This document shows, piece by piece, positions 55,948-64,000 of a stretch of 64,000 nucleotides of DNA (positions within the stretch are counted from its first letter, which is position 1; each line of letters starts with the position of its first letter). Source of the DNA: Cerioporus squamosus (taxonomy: Eukaryota; Basidiomycota; Agaricomycetes; Polyporales; Polyporaceae); contig JABYQS010000021.1 of assembly GCA_022592435.1 (NCBI GenBank), positions 248,001 to 312,000 of the forward strand. Direction: 5' to 3'. The notes beneath the pieces were generated by a model. It was not told the origin of the DNA and made no database searches. It worked only from the letters and a program-made list of their open reading frames with translations. The position numbers were made by a program, and so were the translations under genes.

Positions 55948-58415
55948 TCAGTGCTCGAGCAACGCGCGCAAGCGTCGCATTTGAACCGTTCCGTCACTCG
56001 CCGCGGAGCACATGATATCCCCGTCCGGAGAGAAGGCGAAGTGAGTTACGGCTGCTGCATGCTCCGTGAATATTGCGAGGCAGGTCCCATCCTGTGCGTT
56101 CCAAAGGCGTACCGTCCCATCCGCGTAGCCGGTTGCGATGTATCGGCCATCCGGAGAGAAGGAGGCAGCGTTGACACGATTGATATGCCCCTCCAGGGAT
56201 AGGACGGGCAATCCTGTGTGTGGATCCCAGAGCTGGGCCGGTGCATCCGGGAACGTCGACAAGATACGCGTCCCATCGGGAGAGAAAGACAACCACGACC
56301 TCATGAAAGCATGTGAGCCTTCACCTTCTCCCGCATACAGAACAGTGCCCGTTACCACGTTGCAAAGACGACCGATTCCTCCTCGCAATTCGGTCGCGAT
56401 AAGCCTCCCATCCGGCGAGCATAGTGGGGGCCAGGGGCGTGTCCCCGCCTCCTCTTCGCCTCCCAGACTGATCAGGACCGTGCCGGACGCTACATCCCGG
56501 ACCTGAACGGTATTATCTTGCAATATCAAGAAGACCTGTGTGGAGTCTGCAGGGTTGAACATCGAGACGACGACGGGCGAACCGTGGTTCATCAACTTCC
56601 GAGGGGGTGCTGTGGAGTCCACGTCCCAGATCCAGGTTATTGACTCCGATTCCTTCGACCCGCCTTCGGTCCTGTGGGTTTGGAACTGCATGAACAACAG
56701 CCGACGACTGTCGTGAGAGAAGGCTGGCTTGTAATGTCCCCAGGAGCTGGTGATACGATGCGGCAGGGTCAAATTATAAGTGGACCTTGCCTCCAGTGTC
56801 CCAGTCCTGCAGATGCGGATACGGTACATAAGGTAGACATCATGCCCATTCGGCACTCCTGAGAGTGCGCAGAGTGTTCCGTCGGGCGACCAAACACAGG
56901 TCGTTGTTTCGTGTTCTAGCTCGGTCGCGACGTTGAAAGGGGGCTGCATATCCCGGACCACGAGACGATTACTGCTGCATATGGTGAGGTGTTGGTTGTC
57001 CGGTGTAAACATCAAGCCAATAATGGACGGGACATTCAAGTCCCGGACGACCGAGCCGTCCTCTGTGCGCCACAGTATCAAGGATTCGTCGTCAGCGCTC
57101 GCCACCCATTGTCCATCGGGAGAGACCACCAATTCATGAAGGAGTGACTCATGACCGACGAGGACTAGTAAATCGTTTTTGTGAGAGATAGCATCTGGGA
57201 TGGTAGAATGGGGCTGCTTACGTTCTGGTAAGACGGTCTTCGCTAGCTCCCGTTCATACAAGGCAGGGAAGCTCCGCTTCAGTAGTCCTCGTGTCAGCGT
57301 AGAGCGTTGGCTTCGCAGAGTAGAGGCGGTGAAGATCACAGATTGGAGGGAAAGGCCAAGGATGGTCTGTTGGAGAGAGGCAAGCATGGCGATACTGGCA
57401 GGATTCTGGAGAAGGCGATGAAGAGAGTAAGAAGAGCCGTTGAACACTATGTGGACGGCCTGCAGCACATCAGGCGTATACGCGGCAAGGACACCGTCGA
57501 GACACCTAATAACCTCCGAGTCCGGCTGGCGGTCTTCGTCTCCATATTGAGGCAGATTTATGCGTATCTCTAGAGAGTTCACGCGTGTGAGTGTGGCGTG
57601 ACATCTCTCCCAGATAGAACCATAGGAATCTCGGCTGTCTGGGTATGCGATATTCAGTGCAAGACGTTCCACTGTGCCGCCAGCAACAGAGAGTATGGCC
57701 AGTACACCAGCCAGGCGGTTATTGCGGACCTAGTACTTGCATCAACGATGTGTACTGAACTCAGCAAAGTTGCACGTACCACCAGACTGCGGAGTTTGGC
57801 GGGCTTCCTCAAGTATCTCGGACCGAAATCGGTAACCTGTAAAAAGCCTTGCGTCGCTCTCCCGGAAATACCGACATTGTCACAAACGAGGTGAGTCAGC
57901 CCTGGCAAGGAAGTAACGAGCCCGACGAGCTGTGTGAGACTCGAAAACATCAGGCGATATAGGCAGAGTGTTTCGATATTTGAGTGGACTTTCAGGTATG
58001 TGAGGACGGAGTGGTGGAATGTCGCCGTCGCCGGGCGCAGGAAAGGCTTTTCACGTAAATTGCAGCAACGTAGGTTCGGAAGTTGATTGAATAGCGGTGT
58101 GCAGACAAGGTTAGAGACAGAAGTGGTTAGCTTCTTGGGCCCCAGACCATACGCATCGGAAGAGTTGATCGTGACCGACTCGACAAGAGGTCGAAGGGAC
58201 TCGTGGGCACGGAGAAAGGAGCTTAATGCATCGATCTCCTTGGAACCGCTGACACGGATGGCTCGGAGGAGGTGAAACCGACTGCGGACGTGCCAAGCGT
58301 GGCATGCCAGTGCGCACGAGCGGAGAGAATGAACGTCGTGGCGAAGCTCGTCGATGATATGCTCCTGGACCTCTGGTGGAAACTGCCTGCGAAAGGGTGG
58401 TCGAAGTTGGAACAT
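55948..58415 (-). CDS. F-box/WD40 repeat protein
   Basis: Start at ATG 58415. The F-box is near the N-terminus: FPPEVQEHIIDELRHDVHSL, RSCALACHAWHVRSRFHLL. A leucine-rich stretch follows (LPNLRCCNLREKPFL, SLPGLTHLVCDNVGIS). A 50-nt intron (GTACGT...TACTAG), at about 57785-57736, joins LRSLV to VRNNRLAGVLAILSVAGG and the second exon; reading through it gives a false stop, so the two halves are one gene. The C-terminal half has WD40 repeats: LVLVGHESLLHELVVSPDGQ, EHETTTCVWSPDG, LSLEGHINRVNAASFSPDGR with YADGTVRLWNAQDG, and HAAAVTHFAFSPDG at the end. F-box/WD40 proteins such as Cdc4 and Met30 are SCF substrate receptors, but this one is not their ortholog: the F-box is at the extreme N-terminus and a leucine-rich part lies between. 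About 810 residues, intact. Confidence 0.85.
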
Positions 58416-59012
58416 TTGTGGAAGAGGATGGTCGGCAAGAAGTCCCAGGTGAAGAGAGGTGAGTTGCTCGTGAGGAGGAGGTCCTGGGTCCTAGTCCTTA
58501 GATCTGATCTATCGATTGGCGATGCACTGGGACGGTGCCGGCGTAACGCTCACTGTCAGGATGCATATACCGCTCGCACGCATACGATTTAGTTTGATGC
58601 AACTACATCGACCTGTATTCTGTGTCTTGTCGCCCCTCTAGTGGACTTCTTGTGCTTGCACATATACTATTGGGGAGACTCGTAGGTTCGGAAGGGAGCG
58701 CTATAGAACAGGCCAGTTTACTGTACTGAACGCACCTCTTGAAACGAAATTATGCAACGCGCGCATGATTCGTCGGACATACTTCTCGGACACGAAGGGA
58801 TTTAGTTGAAATTGATTGCGACGTCTTCAACTGGGTTACTCTGGACCGGTGGTTGAGACGGAGGCGGAAATACCACTTAGATTCGCAACGGGGTTTGCCG
58901 AGGACGCGCGACGCGTTGTCGATCGCGCGTTGACTACGTACGCGTCCTTCACCTCCACATTCCTTGGACCCTCCTTCGCCTATCCTTCTCGAGTTCACGG
59001 CCGCAGGAAAAG
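58416..59012. other. divergent intergenic region
   Basis: Promoters of the F-box/WD40 gene and thymidylate kinase. Nothing coding seen. Confidence 0.4.
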
Positions 59013-59826
59013 ATGCCAGAACGCAAAACACGTGGCGCATTCATTGTCGTCGAAGGTCTAGACAGGTCGGGCAAGAGTACGCAGGTCTCACTCCTCGGGG
59101 AGCGCCTCGAAGCTGCAGGAGTCCCCGTGCGACTCGTCAAGTTTCCCGGTGAGTGAGTGCTCTCTCGCTGAGATGCTGAAAAAACATGCTTACCCAGTAT
59201 TGACACAGATCGTAAGACACCGATCGGTAAACTAATCGATTCATACCTGCAATCGCAGTCCGAGATGGATGACCGCTCGATCCATCTGCTCTTCTCCGCG
59301 AACCGATGGGAGCTTGCGTGAGTTCTTGCATTCCATCTCTGCATCTACACCATGCCAATCCTGTGCGGCATAATGCAGAAAATCTATTGAGCAGTCTCTC
59401 GATGCCGGAACAACTGTCGTCTGCGACCGGTACGCCTTCTCCGGAATCGCATTCTCCGCAGCCAAGAACGCCCCCGGCATGTCCTACGAGTGGTGCCGCG
59501 GCCCCGACATCTACCTGCCCGCCCCAGACCTTACCCTCTTCCTCGCCGTCTCGCCCGAGCAGCAGCAGGCGCGTGGCGGCTTCGGGGCAGAGCGGTACGA
59601 GAAGTCCGACTTCCAGGAACGCGTCGAGCACGTATTCGAGCGCATTGGGGTGGAGATGGGCGACGGGTCGCGGTGGATCGCGGTCGATGCGGACGCGAAG
59701 AAGAAGGAGGTCGCGGAGGAGATGTGGAGGCTCGTGCAGCCGCTGGCAAAGGGCACAGACAGGCCGCTTGCGAGGCTGTGGGCGGATCTGGATGAACGGG
59801 TGAGGAATTCGAATCTGTACATCTGA
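59013..59826 (+). CDS. thymidylate kinase (dTMP kinase)
   Basis: Start at ATG 59013. Three exons: MPERKTRGAFIVVEGLDRSG with the P-loop GLDRSGKST, up to VRLVKFP; then DRKTPIGKLIDSYLQSQSEM and IHLLFSANRWELA; then KSIEQSLDAGTTVVCDRYAF, SGIAFSAAKNAPGMSYEW, GPDIYLPAPDLTLFLAVSPE. The DR(Y/H) motif DRYAFSG and the SANRWE motif are family signatures, and FGAERYEKSDFQERV is the lid region (the ERYE segment of eukaryotic enzymes). It phosphorylates dTMP to dTDP with ATP, an essential step in dTTP synthesis; ortholog of yeast Cdc8. The second intron is placed at ATGCAG|AAAATC because that alone keeps the frame into KSIEQSLD. About 225 residues, the usual length. Intact. Confidence 0.93.
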
Positions 59827-60404
59827 TATGTATGCGACTGTAGGAGTACGAGAGGGAGTAGTTCAAGCACCACGAATGTACAATGAAGTCGGAGAATCCA
59901 TCGCTGTTCGCAAAAATTTAAGGACAACATCTTCGCTATCACAGAAGACTATGTATTGCCCTTGGAGTCCTCGCGGGTCCTGTGCCCGAGAGCCATGCAT
60001 CGTCATAAGTACCGCTATTAGGGAAGAGGTGGTTCTTGCGGGCCATAACCACAATGTCGCACCCGGTTCTCAATCACCTATCCGGAGCTGCAGCTCTGTC
60101 TCCGTCCGTATTGTCACGTAGGAACGCGTTTCCCTCTGCACGGCCCTAGTGAGTATATTCGCGACAAGATAGGCAGCACAGCGATGGATATGGGACAGGT
60201 ATTTATAACGCTCCATTGAGCGAAGCCTCATAGTATCATGCCCACCTGACCAAGGCCAGTATACGCCTACGGTACTACTGAGCGCATAGGAAGCACAAGC
60301 ACCTGACGCACCGTACGGAGACGGCAGCCCCTGGCAGCACACTATGTAAGGAGTCGAGGTCAGATGGGTACTCAGTACTCAGTACTCGGTCGCTGGTTCC
60401 AAAG
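59827..60404. other. intergenic region
   Basis: 3' end of thymidylate kinase and promoter of the sugar transporter. A small direct repeat, ACTCAGTACTCAGTACTCGG, lies at 60370-60389. No gene seen. Confidence 0.4.
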
Positions 60405-62152
60405 ATGCCCGACTCGAAGGACAGCGTCACTCGCCTCGACGATGCAGACTTCTCGACGGATCTCCCTCGCATGGAGGATGCTGAGAAGGCAGATGGCCGT
60501 CTCGGACATCTGTTGCGCCAGGAGGACGTGAGTCCATTCAGGCGCAGCTTCCTGAGGCTCTACGGCTGTCTCTTCGTCGCGTATCTGTGCTCTGCTACGA
60601 ATGGCTTCGACGCCAACACGTTCGGTGAGTTATTCCGATGACAACCTGCAGACCCCATGTGCAGACACTCACCGGCAGCTACATGATATGAAGGCGGGCT
60701 GTCCGCCATCGACACCTTCACGACATACTTCGGCATCACCCCCGCTAACCAAGGCATCGTCGCCGCGCTCTACGTCGTCGGCAACGTCGCAGGCTGTCTC
60801 TTCGCAGGGCCCTGCGCCGACAAGTACGGCCGCCGCTTCGGCATGGCCCTCGGGTCCCTCATCTGCATCGTCGGGGTCGTCATACAGGCCACCGCGCGCA
60901 CCCTCGGCACACTCATGGGCGGGCGGTTCGTCCTGGGGTTGGGAGCCGTGCTCGTGCAGACCGCCGGGCCGGCGTATGTCGTGGAGATGGCGTACCCGAG
61001 GTACCGTGGGGTGCTGACCGGGGCGTACCAGACGTGCTTCTTCCTGGGGACGATCGGCTCGACGTGGCTGGAGTACGGGCTGAATTTCGTGAGCGGGACG
61101 CCGCAGTGGACGTGGCGGGTGCCGCTGGCCGTGCAGGCAGTCCCGTCGGTGCTCGTGTTGGCTTCCGTGTGGTTCATACCGGAGACACCGCGATGGTGAG
61201 ACACGTCTGATTGCACTTCCCGACACTGAACGATGTTGCTCTCTAGGTATATCGGTCAGGGGCGCGTGGACAAGGCAAGAGAGATCCTCGTGGCGTACCA
61301 TGGGGATGGAGACGCGTCGTCAGCCGTGGTCGCCCTAGAGCTGGAGGAGATGCTCGAGGTCATCTCTGCGGAAGGGTCGGACAAGCGGTGGTGGGACTTC
61401 CGGGACTTGTTCAACTCGCGATCCGCCCGGTATCGCACCTTCCTCATCAGCTGCATTGCGTTCTTCGGCCAAAGGGACCTGCCCCCTACTAGCTACTACT
61501 TCACACTCATGGGTGAGTCCATCCCTGGCTTATAACCTAGGCTTGGAGTTGACCTGCATCATCACATCTGTTACTATCAGCTAAGACAGCTGGGATCACT
61601 AGCGAACGTACCCAGCTGCTGTTGAACGCCCTCCAAACTCCGATCATGATGGTAGCTGCGCTGTCCGGCTTGCGCTGGATGGACAAACTAGGACGGCGGA
61701 AGCTGCTCATAACCTCCAGCATCGGCATGTCTCTCTCCGTCGCTGTCATCACGGCATGCACCGCGCAGCAAGCCGGACGTCCAGTCGTTGGGGGCGTCGG
61801 GATAGCCTTCGTCTACGTCTTCCTCATCGTCTTCACGTTCTCGTGGACGCCCGCCCAGTCGCTGTACCCGACCGAAGTGCTCACGTTCAGCACGCGCGCG
61901 AAGGGTCTGGCGTTCATGAACCTGCTGGTGAACATCGCGAACGTCTTCAACACATACGTGCCGCCTGTTGCGATTGCCCGCGCGAGCTGGCGCTTCTACA
62001 CATTCTACATCTTGTGGGACGCCCTGGGGGCGGCTGTCATCTACTTGACGTTCGTGGAGACGAAGGGGCGGAACCTGGAGGAGATCGATTATATCTTTCA
62101 GGCGGAGAACCCAAAGAAAGCTAGCCTGCAGACGAAACCTGGAGGACGATGA
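60405..62152 (+). CDS. MFS sugar transporter (sugar porter family)
   Basis: Four exons: 60405-60625, about 60694-61195, 61246-61511 and about 61584-62152. Family marks in order: after the first membrane segment NGFDANTFGG; GCLFAGPCADKYGRRFGMAL (the loop 2-3 motif with GRR); FVLGLGAVLVQTAGPAYVVE with the MAYPRYRG loop; YQTCFFLGTIGSTWLEYGLN; VWFIPETPRW, the PESPRW-type motif before the central loop; then RWMDKLGRRKLLITSSI (second GRR) and PTEVLTFSTRAKGLAFM and VETKGRNLEEIDYIF, the C-terminal PETKG-type motif. Twelve membrane segments are expected. It most resembles fungal lactose/hexose-permease-like transporters; the sugar is unknown. Around exon 3 (CIAFFGQRDLPPTSYYFTLM) family members have a longer loop, but no break is seen. 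About 515 residues. Confidence 0.88.
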
Positions 62153-62363
62153 CAGCATCGGAGGGGAGAGAGCGGGTGCGCGAGCATGCTAAGAGCGGTG
62201 CAAGAGTTGCATCTGGCGTGTTGAATGACTGATCAGCTTGGGTTCAAAGGTGCACGAGGACGAAGCATATGTAACAATGGGGATACTTGGTTGATACTAA
62301 AACACGATACTCATCACAACAAGATGTATACTGCTAGTTCGCTTCATGTCATCTACGCGGTCA
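62153..62363. other. convergent intergenic region
   Basis: 3' ends of the transporter and the Uev1 homolog. Nothing seen. Confidence 0.4.
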
Positions 62364-62980
62364 TTAGAACATGCTGCCCTCTGGGGGCTGAGGGAGCTTC
62401 CGGTTGTTCATCGACGCCATCTCCCTGTGGCAGAATTGGTACTGGGATAAGGAACAATAAGGACATGCGCACCTTCTGATCTCCACCAAGACCGTCTCAA
62501 TGCTATAGTTCCGGTTCCAGTGTGCGAGAACAGGGAGCTTGGAGGGGTCGACCTTGCCGTCCACTTGGCTGACGAACGGGAGGTTGACGCGGGAGACAAA
62601 CTGGACACTGGGAGGTCGATCGGGGTAGTCCTCCCCACATGTGATCCTCAGGCTGTAGATGCGGTTCTCGTGGACGGTCTGCAGCAGAAACGCAGTCAGT
62701 CCGCATTCCATCGATCACAAGATGCCGAGTCCAGGTGAGTATCGATCACAAGATGCCGAGTCCAGGTGAGTACTGACGTGTCCAGGACCGATGATTGTGC
62801 CGTTCCAGTGGCTCATCATGATATCGTCTCCATCCTCGAGACCGTACGAGCAGGAGCCGTCGCCGATGCCCTTCTCGCCCTTCTCGAGCTCCTCGAGCAG
62901 ACGGAAATTCCTAGGCACTGTCCAGCAAAGTCAGCGTAAGCGGCAAGACATACGACGGTAGAGTACAGACCCTTAGCCAT
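62364..62980 (-). CDS. MMS2: ubiquitin E2 variant, Mms2/Uev1 homolog
   Basis: Start at ATG 62980 with exon 1 of only MAK; the intron (GTCTGT...GGACAG) joins in phase to [20 protein letters not shown], then [20 protein letters not shown] and TIIGPGH. A second intron (62773 region) holds a duplicated block and leads to [60 protein letters not shown]; the last exon reads [31 protein letters not shown]...G.GDG..S.GL and RPP.V.F.S.IN are the Mms2/Uev signature. The position of the E2 active-site cysteine is not occupied by Cys, as expected for a UEV. With Ubc13 it would make Lys63-linked ubiquitin chains, used in DNA damage tolerance and endosomal sorting. About 140 residues, intact. Confidence 0.9.
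62711..62772. repeat. perfect 31-bp tandem duplication inside a Uev1 intron
   Basis: The unit TCGATCACAAGATGCCGAGT (continuing CCAGGTGAGTA) occurs at 62711-62741 and again, identical, at 62742-62772. It lies wholly in the intron before TVHENRIY. Confidence 0.9.
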
Positions 62981-63209
62981 GGTGGGGGACGAGAAGAAAG
63001 AGTGTGGCGGACCACGCTGCTGCACGCTCGCTGCCCTCCTCGGGCGGTGGCGCCGCTTCCATATCGAGGTGACTCCCGGCAACCGCCGGACCGTCACCGC
63101 CTATGTGCTCATCATAGTCCGCAGTGCGCTGCGTCTCACCCTCCCTCCTCCTCCTCATCGCTATCACCATTACACCTGCAAGCCGTTGCAGGCAGCACAC
63201 ACTCATAAC
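62981..63209. promoter_or_regulatory. bidirectional promoter region of Uev1 and HSE1
   Basis: 229 bp separate two divergent start codons. It contains a pyrimidine run (CCCTCCTCCTCCTC, 63142-63157), usual in fungal housekeeping promoters. No TATA box seen. Confidence 0.4.
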
Positions 63210-64000
63210 ATGTTCAGAGGAGGCCAGCCGAACCCTTACGACGACATCGTCGGTTCGTGTCACTTACATCCGTCTCTGCGGCTCTAGGCATTCTAACCCT
63301 CCTTCAGCGAAGACTACCGATGAGAACCTCACAGCCGAGAACTGGGAGCTCATTCTGAACCTCTGCGACAAGGTTCAGGAGGAAGGGGAGCAAGGGTGAG
63401 CACATCGCGATCCCCACATGCACTGTCGAGGATGCTCAGTCTGCCCCAACACAGAGCCCGGAATGTGATTGCAGCGTCGCTAAAGCGGCTAGCGCATCGA
63501 AACCCGAACGTCCAGCTGTATACCCTCACGTTGGTTGAAGCCTTGTCCAAGAACTGCGGCATTGAGGTTCACAGGGAGATATCCTCGCGGGCGTTCACGC
63601 AGGGCTTGGAGAAGCTCATCACCGACAGGGTGCGTCCATTCTTGTCCATGCGATGACACCCTCCCAACTCCCGCTGTCCTAGACCACACATGACAAAGTA
63701 CGAAAGCGTGCCCTTGCGTCGGTGGCGATCTGGACTGCCGAGTTTGAGAAGGACCCAACCCTCGGTTTGATGGAGGAATGTTACGAGAACCTCAAGTCCA
63801 AAGGTGAGTTGCACCTTTAGCACGGCAGGGACACACACATCCGGGTGGGCCGAAGTGGAAGCATAATATCCGTCGTATGCTGGTATCGCAGAGGAACCCT
63901 CCGAAGAGGTCTCTACGCGTCCGAGATCCGACAGAAGGGTAACCCCGCGCGATGCCCTTCTCACCTGTTGCCATGCTTCTTCCCGTCGAGGCCGGGGTCT
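63210..64000 (+). CDS. HSE1: HSE1, ESCRT-0 subunit, N-terminal part (runs off right edge)
   Basis: Start at ATG 63210 (MFRGGQPNPYDDIV). An intron (GTTCGT...CTTCAG) joins to AKTTDENLTAENWELILNLC, DKVQEEGEQG; then ARNVIAASLKRLAHRNPNVQ and LYTLTLVEALSKNCGIEVHR, EISSRAFTQGLEKLITDR, TTHDKVRKRALASVAIWTAE and LGLMEECYENLKSK. This is the VHS domain of HSE1/STAM (PFDDiV.KATdE.LT.ENWe.Il.vcDkV..., VQLY.LeL...L..NCG...H.E..). The ubiquitin-interacting motif and SH3 domain of the family would lie beyond the window. HSE1 with Vps27 sorts ubiquitinated membrane proteins at endosomes. The visible exons are intact. Confidence 0.9.

Noticed and set aside
57654..57690. Apparent stop and new start that would split the F-box and WD40 halves
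   Set aside because: A consensus 50-nt intron at about 57736-57785 removes the stop and joins both halves in frame.
59300..59480. Acceptor GAGCAG just before SLDAGTT in thymidylate kinase
   Set aside because: It breaks the frame; the upstream acceptor ATGCAG keeps it and adds KSIEQ, as expected for the family.
1..64000. CRISPR arrays, bacterial operons, phage or virus genes
   Set aside because: No regularly spaced repeats and no such genes; the window is eukaryotic throughout.

Overview
The window is nuclear DNA from a filamentous basidiomycete, most likely an Agaricomycete (mushroom or polypore group). The genes are dense, on both strands, GC-rich at third codon positions and broken by many introns of about 50-65 nt with GTRNGT donors and YAG acceptors. 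The gene content fits: HET-domain, BTB/POZ, MYND, F-box and F-box/WD40 proteins beside housekeeping genes (CWC27, thymidylate kinase, VPS9-domain protein, Mms2/Uev1, HSE1). I found no tRNA, rRNA, CRISPR array or bacterial-type operon. Gene models below were spliced by hand.

Left part (1-15 kb): the 5' end of a histidine-phosphatase gene running off the left edge; paralog A of a small unknown protein family; a disrupted MYND zinc-finger gene; a BTB/POZ gene; two divergently transcribed related single-pass membrane protein genes; a large unknown membrane-anchored protein; a protein with two BTB-like segments; and a HET-domain gene. From 15 to 18.9 kb I see no supportable gene.

Middle (18.9-44.5 kb): a 637-bp non-autonomous hAT-like transposon (terminal inverted repeats, perfect 8-bp target duplication) lies about 270 bp upstream of an Rlm1/MEF2-type MADS-box transcription factor. 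Three further members of the paralog-A family follow in tandem on the minus strand (B, C, D); C is a decayed copy. Then come an F-box/leucine-rich gene and a proline/serine-rich protein with a possible PP1-docking motif. A gene-poor stretch from 33.3 to 44.5 kb holds only a Bud6/Aip3 N-terminal-domain gene and diverged direct repeats.

Right part (44.5-64 kb): a VPS9-domain Rab5-type exchange factor, an F-box remnant, an unknown gene divergent from the spliceosomal cyclophilin CWC27, an F-box/WD40 fusion protein, thymidylate kinase, an MFS sugar transporter, and a divergent pair of Mms2/Uev1 and HSE1 (ESCRT-0, cut by the right edge). Endocytic and ubiquitin functions (VPS9, Uev1, HSE1) sit within 20 kb, but nothing shows that this is more than chance.

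A caution applies throughout. At least eight otherwise good genes need a one-base frame correction, nearly always at a short run of C or G. This points to consensus errors in the assembly rather than widespread pseudogenes, so broken genes here should be read with that in mind.
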